DNA from: Clostridia bacterium
GTDB lineage: Bacteria; Bacillota; Clostridia; Saccharofermentanales; UBA5734
Length of the DNA stretch: 10,856 bases
Direction: 5' to 3'
NCBI GenBank assembly: GCA_017997315.1
Contig: JAGOFF010000067.1
Location: 1 to 10,856 of the forward strand
Both the position numbers and the translations under genes were made by a program. The notes below the pieces were generated by a model. The model was not told the origin of the DNA and made no database searches. It worked only from the letters and a program-made list of their open reading frames with translations. Each line of letters opens with the position of its first letter. Positions within the stretch are counted from its first letter, which is position 1. Shown here piece after piece: positions 1 through 6,321 of the stretch.

Positions 1-970
1 GTCTCGGCAGTGCGGGATCGAGGATATCCGGCCGGTTGGTCGCGGCCATGATGATGACATCCTGATTGGGTCCGAAACCGTCCATCTCGACCAGCAGCTG
101 GTTCAGGGTCTGCTCGCGCTCGTCGTGTCCGCCCCCCAGTCCGGCTCCGCGGTGGCGTCCCACGGCGTCGATCTCGTCGATGAACACGATGGCGGGGCTG
201 TTCTTCTTGGCGGTCTCAAAGAGATCCCGGACGCGCGATGCGCCGACACCGACGAACATTTCGACAAAGTCGGAACCGGATATCGAATAGAACGGCACGC
301 CGGCTTCGCCTGCAACGGCTTTGGCCAGCAAGGTCTTGCCGGTGCCCGGGGGGCCGATCAACAGAATGCCGCGGGGTATCTTGGCACCGAGATCGGAGTA
401 CTTTTTGGGATTTTTCAGGAAGTCGACGATCTCGCGCAGCTCTTCCTTCTCCTCATCGGCTCCCGCCACATCGCGGAACGTGACCGGATTCTTGGACGGA
501 TCGGAGAGTTTGGCGCGGCTTCGGCCGAAATTGATCGCGGTCTTGCCTTCACCGGACTGCCGGTTGTACGTAAACCAGATGAAAAGCCCGATCGAGCCGA
601 ACATCATGACCAGCAGGATGATGTTGACCAGAAAGCTCAGATCGGTCGGCTCATTGTAGTCGTAGTCGTCCAGCTTGCCCTGCGCCCTCGCGTCTTCGAG
701 GATTTCCTGGAGACGTGAAAGCCAGTACGGGGAGATGGTCTTGTCGACCACCGTCACCCCTTCGACGGCTTCCTTGAACTCCATCTGGAGAGAGTATCCG
801 TTGACCAGCACATTGCCTTTGACGTTGCCTTTTTCGATCTGCTCGATCACCGTGGACAAGGAGAGCGAAGGTTTCTGCGTCAAAGCGGGAATGATGGTCG
901 CGAACAGGATGGCGATCAGAAGCAGGATCACATAAAAGCTGATTCCCGATCGGGTGGTTTTCGGTTTCAT
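1..970 (-). CDS. ftsH: ATP-dependent zinc metalloprotease FtsH (N-terminal part, cut by window edge)
   Basis: FtsH is a membrane-anchored AAA+ protease that extracts and degrades damaged membrane proteins and short-lived cytosolic regulators as a hexamer. Reading leftward from the ATG at 970, about 323 codons are visible. They hold a first membrane helix (residues about 11-29), an extracytoplasmic segment, a second helix (about 111-133), then the AAA+ domain. That domain has Walker A GPPGTGKT (206-213), the pore motif around MFVGVG (238-243), Walker B VFIDEID (262-268) and the start of the second region of homology, TNRPDILDPALPR (311-323). The HEXXH zinc protease domain would lie beyond base 1. 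The start is 3 bases after the hpt stop, and its ribosome site GAGGAG (982-977) sits inside the end of hpt, so the two are probably translationally coupled. Identification is secure; only the completeness of the C-terminal half is unknown. Confidence 0.97.
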   Translation of the reverse strand, partial: MKPKTTRSGISFYVILLLIAILFATIIPALTQKPSLSLSTVIEQIEKGNVKGNVLVNGYSLQMEFKEAVEGVTVVDKTISPYWLSRLQEILEDARAQGKLDDYDYNEPTDLSFLVNIILLVMMFGSIGLFIWFTYNRQSGEGKTAINFGRSRAKLSDPSKNPVTFRDVAGADEEKEELREIVDFLKNPKKYSDLGAKIPRGILLIGPPGTGKTLLAKAVAGEAGVPFYSISGSDFVEMFVGVGASRVRDLFETAKKNSPAIVFIDEIDAVGRHRGAGLGGGHDEREQTLNQLLVEMDGFGPNQDVIIMAATNRPDILDPALPR

Positions 971-973
971 GGT

Positions 974-1510
974 TTACTCCTCTACGGCGTCCCGGAGGAT
1001 GCGGACATCCGGGAGGTTGCGGTAAATGCCGTTGTAGTCCAGGCCGTAGCCTACGATGAATTCATCCGGAATCCGGCGTCCCACATATTCCACCTGGATC
1101 GGGACCTTGCGGCGCTCGGGCTTGTCGAAGGCCGTACACAGGGCGATGCTCGCGGGATTCCGTGTCATAAGGAGTTCGCGCAGGTGCTTGAGCGTCAATC
1201 CGGAGTCCACAATGTCCTCCACGACGATGACGTGCTTGGCGGCGATGTTCTGTTCCACGTCCTTGATGATGCGGACGATGCCGGAGGTCTCCGTGCCGCC
1301 CCCGTAGCTGCTGACCGAGATGAAGTCCATGTCGATGGGAAGATCGATGTGGCGCGCCAGATCGGCCATGAAAACGAACGCGCCCTTGAGCACGCCTACC
1401 AGCAGCACGCTTTTCCCGGCGTAGTCTTGGGTGATGCGGCGACCGAGCGTCACGCAGATATCGGCGATCTCATCTCTGCTGATCAGGGTTTCCCCCAGTA
1501 TTTTTGCCAT
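974..1510 (-). CDS. hpt: Hypoxanthine(-guanine) phosphoribosyltransferase
   Basis: This cytosolic purine-salvage enzyme joins hypoxanthine or guanine to PRPP to give IMP or GMP. The 178-residue product, of normal family length, shows the PPi-binding loop VLKG (40-43), the flexible catalytic loop SSYGGGTETSG (67-77), the acidic PRPP signature VVEDIVDSGLT (96-106) and the base-binding region GYGLDYNGIYRNLP (154-167). The frame could open at ATG 1531, but I choose ATG 1510: AGGAGA (1522-1517) lies 6 bases before it, whereas nothing resembling a ribosome site precedes 1531. It lies between tilS and ftsH, the usual tilS-hpt-ftsH order of Bacillota. In Bacillus and Listeria, TilS and HPRT have been reported to act together on ftsH transcription; whether that holds here cannot be seen. 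Confidence 0.96.
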   Translation of the reverse strand: MAKILGETLISRDEIADICVTLGRRITQDYAGKSVLLVGVLKGAFVFMADLARHIDLPIDMDFISVSSYGGGTETSGIVRIIKDVEQNIAAKHVIVVEDIVDSGLTLKHLRELLMTRNPASIALCTAFDKPERRKVPIQVEYVGRRIPDEFIVGYGLDYNGIYRNLPDVRILRDAVEE

Positions 1511-1539
1511 TTGTTGTCTCCTGTTTTCCATGTCACGTC

Positions 1540-1568
1540 ATTATCCTATAATTTAGCCCTTGGGACAA
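1540..1568 (-). promoter_or_regulatory. Possible internal promoter for hpt-ftsH
   Basis: On the minus strand TTGTCC (1568-1563) is separated by 17 bases from GATAAT (1545-1540), which matches SigA -35/-10 boxes at 4/6 and 5/6. The -10 lies in an A/T-rich pocket between the tilS stop (1553) and hpt, unusual for this GC-rich window. The implied start near 1533 would give hpt a short leader of about 23 bases holding the AGGAGA site, and would rule out translation from ATG 1531. This is inferred from sequence only. Confidence 0.4.
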
Positions 1569-2989
1569 TATGCCATCCATACGCAGTCTGTGATTGCGTC
1601 ACACTCCGGATTCCATGCATGTTCGGAGGACACCGCGATTCCGGGAATCCAAGCCACACGGTCGCCGACAGCGACGATCGGGAGCCGGTCCCGCATGCCG
1701 GCGGGCACTTTCCGGTCGATCAGGAACCTTTTGAGAGAACGGCTTCCCGGACGCCCGACCGCCCGGATCCGGTCCCCCTGCCGCCGCGGCCGTATGACGG
1801 CTCCGGCCAGCGAGGATTTCCGGAAAGCCGCCACGACGTTCCCCCGACAGGACGAAGACGATACGCGGACTTCCGTTTCGCGTTCCGCGGCGATGAAGCA
1901 TCCGGATGATACCTCCGTCTTCCCCGCCAGAATCAGCGGAACCGGCGCGGACAGAATCTCCGACTGCCGTCGGTCGACCCGCGGCTCAATCCTCAGCACA
2001 CCGTCCGCGCAGACCGCCCGCATACCGCCGGGCAGGTCCGCACGGGCAAGCGACCGGTCGGATCCGGCCGCAGAGAGTACGGCTGCGACATGATCCCTGC
2101 CCAGATCCGTACGGGATCCCCGGACTTCCCCGTACAGGATTCGTATCACGCGGCCGGACAGGGCGGTCGGCATCCCGGCCAGCGCCTTCCGGTCCACCCC
2201 GCCGTCCCTGCGGATCCGCACGGCTTTTCCGGATGCGGCCTCTTCCAGAAACGCCGCATCGTTCCGAAGCATTTCCGCGGTGCCCGCCAGTCTCCGGGAC
2301 AGGCCCGGCCCGAACAGCTCCTCCGCAAGCGGAATCAACTCCATCCGGACGCGGTTCCGGGTGGCCTCGGGCAGCCGGTTGGTGGAGTCCGTCCGGTACG
2401 GGATGCCGGAGGAAGCGAGCGCCTCCTCCATCTCCGTATGCGAAAGCTCCAGCAGCGGACGAACGATCCTGCCGTTGGCGGGAGCCATGCCCGCAAGCCC
2501 TTCCAGGCCGCTGCCGCGGCAAAGGTGCATCAGAATCGTCTCCGCCTGGTCATCCCGATGGTGCGCAACCGCAATCCGGACCGGACGCGAAGCCTTCTCC
2601 GGGTCGACGGCGGTCTCCGCCTCATCGGCCAGGGTTTCGAAAAAGCGATATCTCGCGCGCCTGCCCGCGGATTCCAGGCTCTCGCCGGACTGTTCCGCAG
2701 CGGTCCGGATGTCCGTCCTCAGAAGACGGAACGGGACGGCCATCGCCCCGCATGAACGGCGGACGAACTCTTCGTCCCCGTCCGACTCCTCCGCCCGAAG
2801 CAGGTGGTTCACATGGGCAGCGGTCAAGGACCACCCGTGTTCCGGCGCGAGCAGGTTCAATACATGAAGCAGAAACATGGAGTCCGGCCCGCCGGACACT
2901 CCGACGATGACCGTCGATCCCGCGGGAATCAGATCATGCCGCGCAATATACCTGGACACATTGCCGGCCAGCCGGCGCAAGCCGTCCAC
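1553..2989 (-). CDS. tilS: tRNA(Ile)-lysidine synthase TilS
   Basis: TilS uses ATP and lysine to turn C34 of the CAU-anticodon tRNA-Ile into lysidine, changing decoding from AUG to AUA; the activity is essential in most bacteria. The 478-residue product begins its catalytic domain with the PP-loop SGGPDS (32-37), then HVNHLLR (59-65) and HHRDDQAET (143-151), all hallmarks of the family. The C-terminal part carries the TilS substrate-binding domain (for example RRQGDRIRAVG and the final WIPGIAVSSEHAWN region), so it is the long, full-domain form. The start is GTG at 2989, two bases after the dnaB stop (TGA at 2994-2992). No clear Shine-Dalgarno is seen, so translation probably depends on coupling to dnaB. 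A second GTG at residue 11 is an alternative start that would cost no recognised motif. Confidence 0.95.
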   Translation of the reverse strand: MDGLRRLAGNVSRYIARHDLIPAGSTVIVGVSGGPDSMFLLHVLNLLAPEHGWSLTAAHVNHLLRAEESDGDEEFVRRSCGAMAVPFRLLRTDIRTAAEQSGESLESAGRRARYRFFETLADEAETAVDPEKASRPVRIAVAHHRDDQAETILMHLCRGSGLEGLAGMAPANGRIVRPLLELSHTEMEEALASSGIPYRTDSTNRLPEATRNRVRMELIPLAEELFGPGLSRRLAGTAEMLRNDAAFLEEAASGKAVRIRRDGGVDRKALAGMPTALSGRVIRILYGEVRGSRTDLGRDHVAAVLSAAGSDRSLARADLPGGMRAVCADGVLRIEPRVDRRQSEILSAPVPLILAGKTEVSSGCFIAAERETEVRVSSSSCRGNVVAAFRKSSLAGAVIRPRRQGDRIRAVGRPGSRSLKRFLIDRKVPAGMRDRLPIVAVGDRVAWIPGIAVSSEHAWNPECDAITDCVWMAYCPKG

Positions 2990-2991
2990 AG

Positions 2992-4404
2992 TCAGAAACC
3001 GTCATATTCCGTCGGCATGGCCTCGTGTTCGGGCAGATCGAAGAACAACGTGTACTGGCCCTGCCACCCGATGTTGACCGTGCGGGTCTCCCCCTGGCGG
3101 TTTTTGGCGATGATCACTTCGGCCACCTCGGTTTCGAGCACCTCCTGGACATTCTCGTAATAGCTGGGGCGGTGCAGGAACATGACCACGTCCGCATCCT
3201 GCTCGATGGAACCGGAATCACGCAGGTCGGACAGCATCGGCCTTTTGTTCTCGCGATGGACATTGGCGCGGCTCAGCTGCGATATGGCGATGACCGGGAC
3301 ATCCAGGTCCTTGGCCATGATCTTCAGCGAGCGGGAAATGTCTGAAATCTCCTGCTGCCGGTTCTCGTTGCGCCGCGTACCGCCGCTCATGAGCTGCATA
3401 TAGTCGATGACGACCAGTCCCAGTTTGCCTTCCAGCTTGAGCTGACGGCAGCGGGACTGGATCTCGAGCACCGTTGTCCCGGAACGGTCGTCCACATAGA
3501 TCGGGGCTCCGCTCAGAACCTTGACGACATCCGCAAGCCGTTCCCAATCGTTCTGGGTCAGCTGCCCGGTCCGGATGTGCTTGCTGTCCATCCGCGCCTG
3601 GACGCTGAGCATGCGGCTGGCCACTTCCTCCTTGGACATTTCCAGGCTGAAGACCGCGCAGGGAATGCCGTGGATCAGCGCCGTTTTCTGCACGATGTTC
3701 AGGGCCAGAGCGGTCTTTCCCATGGACGGCCGCGCCGCGACGATGACCAGGGATCCGTTCGTCAGACCGCCAAGCACGCGGTCCAATGTCGAATATCCGG
3801 TCTTGACGGAACGGTCCTGCATCTCGCCGGTGCGCATCTTGTGGATTTCATTGATCGTTTGCGCGATGATCTCGCGCATGCTGGAGAAACCGGACTGATC
3901 CCGGTTCTCGCGGATGTCGAAAATCCGTTTAGCGGACAGGTCCAGCAACCGGTCCGCGTCGTTCGAATCGTCGTAACACCAGCCCCGGACTTCGTCCAGC
4001 GTCTGGAGAAGCCGGCGCAGGATGGCCTTCTGCCGTACGATGTCCACGTAGCTCTCGATATGCGCGATCACCGGGGCCATGTCCGGCAGCGAACTGATGT
4101 ATGACAGCCCGCCGCATTTCGCGAGCTGTCCTTTGGATTCCAGATAGTCTGAAACCGTGATGATGTCCACCGGTTTCTGCGTCATCGCCAGCGCGCAGAC
4201 CGCATCGTAGACAAGACGGTGGTCCGGACTGTAGAAATCTTCCGGCTTGAGCGTGGCGGTGGCGACCGCCAACGGAATCTCCCCGGACATGACGCAGCCG
4301 AGCACGGACTGCTCGGCCTGCCTGCTGTTGGGCGGGACCTTGCCGAGCGCCTGACCGGCCGGGACGCCGGGAAACGGTTGGATGCGGCCGGGATCGGCAG
4401 CCAT
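2992..4404 (-). CDS. dnaB: Replicative DNA helicase DnaB (DnaC in Bacillus naming)
   Basis: This hexameric helicase unwinds DNA at the replication fork. The 470-residue protein has the N-terminal DnaB domain (about 25-125, beginning PPNSRQAEQSVLG), a linker, and a RecA-like C-terminal domain. Visible motifs are Walker A ARPSMGKT (224-231), the catalytic-glutamate motif SLEMS (253-257), Walker B VVIDYMQLM (331-339), the conserved RDSGSIEQDAD (395-405) and the arginine-finger region AKNRQGET (433-440). No intein interrupts these motifs, although dnaB is a frequent intein host. A Pro/Gly-rich leader of about 24 residues precedes the usual family start. AAGGAGG (4416-4410) lies 5 bases before the ATG. 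It is preceded by rplI, the common rplI-dnaB pair, and followed two bases on by tilS. Confidence 0.97.
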   Translation of the reverse strand: MAADPGRIQPFPGVPAGQALGKVPPNSRQAEQSVLGCVMSGEIPLAVATATLKPEDFYSPDHRLVYDAVCALAMTQKPVDIITVSDYLESKGQLAKCGGLSYISSLPDMAPVIAHIESYVDIVRQKAILRRLLQTLDEVRGWCYDDSNDADRLLDLSAKRIFDIRENRDQSGFSSMREIIAQTINEIHKMRTGEMQDRSVKTGYSTLDRVLGGLTNGSLVIVAARPSMGKTALALNIVQKTALIHGIPCAVFSLEMSKEEVASRMLSVQARMDSKHIRTGQLTQNDWERLADVVKVLSGAPIYVDDRSGTTVLEIQSRCRQLKLEGKLGLVVIDYMQLMSGGTRRNENRQQEISDISRSLKIMAKDLDVPVIAISQLSRANVHRENKRPMLSDLRDSGSIEQDADVVMFLHRPSYYENVQEVLETEVAEVIIAKNRQGETRTVNIGWQGQYTLFFDLPEHEAMPTEYDGF

Positions 4405-4420
4405 GGCGGCCTCCTTGCTA

Positions 4421-4437
4421 CGCGGTCAAGACCCGCG
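4421..4437 (-). other. Hairpin between rplI and dnaB
   Basis: The rplI-dnaB spacer contains CGCGGGTC-TT-GACCGCG on the minus strand, an inverted repeat with one bulged G, just downstream of the rplI stop and just before the dnaB ribosome site (4416-4410). No U-run follows, so it is not an intrinsic terminator. It might affect mRNA stability or DnaB translation, or be chance in GC-rich DNA. Confidence 0.3.
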
Positions 4438-4439
4438 CC

Positions 4440-4883
4440 CTACGCGGGAACGACCCGTACGATGACGCTGACCGTCACATCTGAATGCAGCTTGATCTCC
4501 ACGGGATGGTCACCCAGGGTCTTGATCGGATTCGGAATCACGATTCCCCTTCGGTCAACCTTGTAACCGGCCTTCTCCATGGCGGCCGCCACATCCATGG
4601 CGGTAACCGCGCCATACAGCCGGCTTCCCTCTCCGCACTTGACCGGCATCGCAAAGACCTGGTCCTTGATCGACGACGCGGTGTCGCGCGCATCCTGCAG
4701 TTCCCTGTCCGCTTTCGCCATCTGGGCGTTTCTGCGGATTTTCACGGAGTTGAGGTTCGCCGGCGTCGCTTCGACCGCCAGATTCCTGCGGAAGAGGAAG
4801 TTGTTCGCATACCCGTCGTTGACGTCAACGATCTGGTCCAGCTTGCCCAGCCCCTTGACGTCCTGAAGCAAAATGACCTTCAT
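4440..4883 (-). CDS. rplI: 50S ribosomal protein L9
   Basis: L9 is a two-domain large-subunit protein that binds 23S rRNA and helps maintain reading frame. The 147-residue length is standard. The N-terminal rRNA-binding domain carries the L9 signature region GLGKLDQIVDVNDGYANNFL (11-30) followed by LAVEAT. A charged connecting helix (about 41-75) leads to the C-terminal domain, with GSRLYGAVTAMDVAAAM and GDHPVEIKLHSDV clearly recognisable. GGAGG (4895-4891) is 7 bases before the ATG. It is the first gene after the rpsR terminator, so it probably heads its own transcript with dnaB, tilS, hpt and ftsH. The gdpP-type phosphodiesterase gene that often precedes rplI in Bacillota is not here. Confidence 0.96.
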   Translation of the reverse strand: MKVILLQDVKGLGKLDQIVDVNDGYANNFLFRRNLAVEATPANLNSVKIRRNAQMAKADRELQDARDTASSIKDQVFAMPVKCGEGSRLYGAVTAMDVAAAMEKAGYKVDRRGIVIPNPIKTLGDHPVEIKLHSDVTVSVIVRVVPA

Positions 4884-4919
4884 ATGGCTTCCTCCGATTT
4901 TTTGTGGGATTGATTGAAT

Positions 4920-4928
4920 ATTCTACCA
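4920..4928 (-). promoter_or_regulatory. Putative extended -10 promoter of the rplI operon
   Basis: The minus strand reads TGG-TAGAAT (4928-4920), an extended -10 element (TGN plus 5/6 of TATAAT) without a recognisable -35 at normal spacing. A start near 4913 would leave a leader of about 30 bases before the rplI ATG at 4883. The preceding terminator at 5015-5039 makes a fresh promoter here likely. Confidence 0.45.
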
Positions 4929-4948
4929 TAAACACACTTCCGCCGTTT

Positions 4949-4979
4949 ACGGCCGCCATGCGGTCGACCAACGGCCGCC
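4949..4979. repeat. Short direct repeats upstream of the rplI promoter
   Basis: ACGGCCGCC occurs at 4949-4957 and again at 4971-4979, 22 bases apart (about two helical turns), with the palindrome GGTCGACC (4962-4969) between them. On the minus strand they fall about -36 to -66 relative to the inferred rplI transcription start. They could be regulator-binding sites; in GC-rich DNA chance is also possible. Confidence 0.3.
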
Positions 4980-5014
4980 TCGCGGTCCTTGTCGCGGGCT
5001 CAGGGATGCCCATG

Positions 5015-5039
5015 AAAAAAGCGGCGGTTGCCGCTTTTT
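5015..5039 (-). terminator. Intrinsic terminator after rpsR
   Basis: A perfect 10-base-pair stem, AAAAAGCGGC/GCCGCTTTTT (5039-5030 with 5025-5016 on the minus strand), encloses a four-base AACC loop. It ends in a T-run on the minus strand and starts 2 bases after the rpsR stop codon. It should end the rpsF-ssb-rpsR transcript. The A/T symmetry means it could also work in the other direction, though no plus-strand gene ends here. Confidence 0.85.
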
Positions 5040-5040
5040 C

Positions 5041-5319
5041 TCATTCGCCTGCGAAGGGCAGCAGCGCCAGATGCCTGGCCCGCTTGATCGCAATCGTCAG
5101 CTCCCGCTGGTGGGCGGCGCAATTGCCCGACATGCGCTTCGGCAGGATCTTGCCGCGCTCCGTAACGAACTTGCGGAGCCGGGGGATATCCTTGTAGTCG
5201 ATATGCTCGACTTTGTCGGCGCAGAAAGCGCAAACCTTGCGCCGTCCCCTTCTCGGTCTGCCGCCGCCACGGCCATCGCGATCACCGCTGTCGCGGCCGC
5301 CGCGTCTATAATCTGCCAT
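5041..5319 (-). CDS. rpsR: 30S ribosomal protein S18, cysteine-containing form
   Basis: S18 binds the 30S platform as a dimer with S6. The product is 92 residues: an Arg/Gly-rich tail (1-28), then CAFC (30-33), IDYKD (40-44), GKILPKRMSGNC (56-67) and a final AIKRARHLALLPF (77-89). Cysteines 30, 33 and 67 fit the zinc-ribbon (C+) version of S18; many Bacillota genomes carry a cysteine-poor version instead. The ATG at 5319 is chosen because AAAGGAGG (5334-5327) lies 7 bases before it; an upstream in-frame ATG at 5337 would translate through this ribosome site. It is the last gene of rpsF-ssb-rpsR and is followed directly by a terminator. Confidence 0.96.
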   Translation of the reverse strand: MADYRRGGRDSGDRDGRGGGRPRRGRRKVCAFCADKVEHIDYKDIPRLRKFVTERGKILPKRMSGNCAAHQRELTIAIKRARHLALLPFAGE

Positions 5320-5357
5320 GATGGATCCTCCTTTCAAGTCAATTTACTGTCCGTGTT

Positions 5358-5831
5358 TTACGGGTCGAGGTCGAAAGGCAGGGAGATGTCGTCATCCGGG
5401 GTGGGCACAAAGCCGGATTCCTGGGCCGGACGGGCCGGCGTCGCCGCCGGACGGCTGAAACCGCCGTTTCTCGACTCATACGGATGGGATTCCTGTCCGG
5501 ACGAGTCCCCGCTCTGTTTGGGATCCACAAACTCGACGTCCTCCGCCACGATTTCCGTCGACGTCCTTTTCTGGCCGCTGGCGTCCTCATAGCTGCTGAC
5601 CTGGATCCTGCCCGATATGGCGATCCGGGAACCCTTGGAGAAATACCGGGCGACAAACTCAGCCTGCTGCCGCCAGAACGTCACACGGATGAAATCCGCC
5701 TGCTTTTCCCCGTTCTGTCCCCTGGTACGCCGATCCACCGCGACGGTGGCGGAACAAACCGAAACGTTGTCCTGCAAAGTCCGGAGTTCCGGATCGCGCG
5801 TGAGTCTGCCCATGATGATCGCCTTGTTCAT
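5358..5831 (-). CDS. ssb: Single-stranded DNA-binding protein
   Basis: SSB coats single-stranded DNA during replication and repair and recruits partner proteins through its tail. The 157-residue protein has an OB-fold domain (1 to about 103) opening MNKAIIMGRLTRDPEL, with conserved FIRVTFWRQQAEFVARYFSKG (47-67) and a final AEDVEFVD (96-103). A Gly/Ser/Pro/Gln-rich flexible tail (104-145) and an acidic end follow. The end is unusual: it reads DDDISLPFDLDP, so the PF normally found at the very C-terminus is followed by four more residues. It lies between rpsF (28-base gap) and rpsR (38-base gap), a classic operon that ties SSB supply to ribosomal protein synthesis. The ATG at 5831 has AAGGTG a few bases upstream. 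Confidence 0.96.
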   Translation of the reverse strand: MNKAIIMGRLTRDPELRTLQDNVSVCSATVAVDRRTRGQNGEKQADFIRVTFWRQQAEFVARYFSKGSRIAISGRIQVSSYEDASGQKRTSTEIVAEDVEFVDPKQSGDSSGQESHPYESRNGGFSRPAATPARPAQESGFVPTPDDDISLPFDLDP

Positions 5832-5859
5832 GACTGCACCTTACCTTCCTTTTCCGTCA

Positions 5860-6150
5860 TCATTCTCCGATGCGGATGACCAGGAACCTCAGGATTCCGT
5901 CCGTGATCTTGAGCACGCGCTCAAGCTCCTTGGGGAACTCCGCGTCGTCGGTCGTAAAGCGCACGAGCTCGTAAAAACCTTCGTTGGTCTTCTCGATCGC
6001 GTACGCCAGCCTCCGGAGGCCCCAGGTCTCCACCGTGGATTCGGATGCGTTCGCTTCGATGAGCGCACGAACCTTTTCCGACGTGGAACCCAATCCCTCC
6101 TCGCCGAGCGCGGGATTCATCACGTAAACTACCTCATACTGTCTTGCCAA
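5860..6150 (-). CDS. rpsF: 30S ribosomal protein S6
   Basis: S6 partners S18 on the 30S platform. The product is 96 residues with the typical opening ARQYEVVYVMNPAL, the signature WGLRRLAYAIEKTNEGFYELVRF region (split here as WGLRRLAYAI and EKTNEGFYELV, 43-63) and a short C-terminus ending LVIRIGE. The length matches the family. No ATG fits: a GTG at 6159 is in frame but is itself part of the Shine-Dalgarno GGAGGTGAT (6163-6155). The TTG at 6150, 8 bases after GGAGG, therefore makes the better start and gives the expected N-terminus. It is the first gene of rpsF-ssb-rpsR, with its own promoter and a hairpin-rich leader. Confidence 0.95.
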   Translation of the reverse strand: MARQYEVVYVMNPALGEEGLGSTSEKVRALIEANASESTVETWGLRRLAYAIEKTNEGFYELVRFTTDDAEFPKELERVLKITDGILRFLVIRIGE

Positions 6151-6156
6151 AAAAAT

Positions 6157-6167
6157 CACCTCCTCCT
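6157..6167 (-). promoter_or_regulatory. Ribosome binding site that fixes the rpsF TTG start
   Basis: AGGAGGAGGTG (6167-6157) matches the anti-Shine-Dalgarno almost fully and sits 8 bases (from GGAGG) before TTG 6150. It absorbs the in-frame GTG at 6159, so that codon is unlikely to initiate. The very strong site may compensate for the weak TTG codon. Confidence 0.8.
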
Positions 6168-6226
6168 GGACTGAACGGTCCCGCCACGCAGGCGGAACGA
6201 GGATAGCCGAAGCCGCAGATTGCGGC
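6168..6226 (-). promoter_or_regulatory. Structured leader of the rpsF operon
   Basis: The roughly 77-base leader contains three inverted repeats on the minus strand. GCCGCA/TGCGGC (6226-6221 with 6217-6212) has a 3-base loop. GTTCCGCC/GGCGGGAC (6198-6191 with 6185-6178) has a 5-base loop and one G-U pair. GGAC/GTCC (6181-6178 with 6171-6168) abuts the ribosome site. The last two share bases 6178-6181 and cannot form together. rpsF leaders in many bacteria bind the S6:S18 complex for autoregulation; the known conserved CCG-bearing internal loop is not obvious here. Confidence 0.45.
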
Positions 6227-6233
6227 AGGTGAT

Positions 6234-6263
6234 ACTATATCATCGGTTCCGACGGCAAGTCAA
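6234..6263 (-). promoter_or_regulatory. SigA-type promoter of rpsF-ssb-rpsR
   Basis: TTGACT (6263-6258), an 18-base spacer ending in TGA, and TATAGT (6239-6234) form a -35 box (5/6), an extended -10 (TGN) and a -10 box (5/6). The expected start is near 6227. This is the best promoter of the minus strand and explains the 171-base gap before rpsF. Confidence 0.75.
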
Positions 6264-6321
6264 CCGGCAAACAGTCACTCGGACATCCGTCCGTGGTTCC
6301 GATCCCCCTGTACTCCGGATT

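Noticed and set aside
125..718. A 197-codon plus-strand open frame opposite ftsH
   Set aside because: It is antisense to FtsH, whose AAA+ motifs are intact; stop codons are rare in this register because of GC-rich codon use.
1906..2910. A 334-codon open frame on the plus strand inside tilS
   Set aside because: It is a Pro/Arg/Ser-rich shadow frame with no ribosome site or recognisable domain. The minus-strand TilS reading is unambiguous.
2992..4404. Possible intein in DnaB
   Set aside because: Walker A, Walker B and the other helicase motifs are at normal spacing and the 470-residue length is ordinary.
6280..6293. Hairpin CGGAC/GTCCG between the phosphatase gene and rpsF, considered as a terminator
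   Set aside because: The stem is only 5 base pairs and no T-run follows on the minus strand, so I see no intrinsic terminator for the prfA-sua5-phosphatase unit.
6245..6302. GGTTCCGA repeated exactly 50 bases apart (6245-6252 and 6295-6302) around the rpsF promoter
   Set aside because: Eight bases only, flanking sequence not shared, and one copy lies in the promoter spacer; chance is a sufficient explanation.
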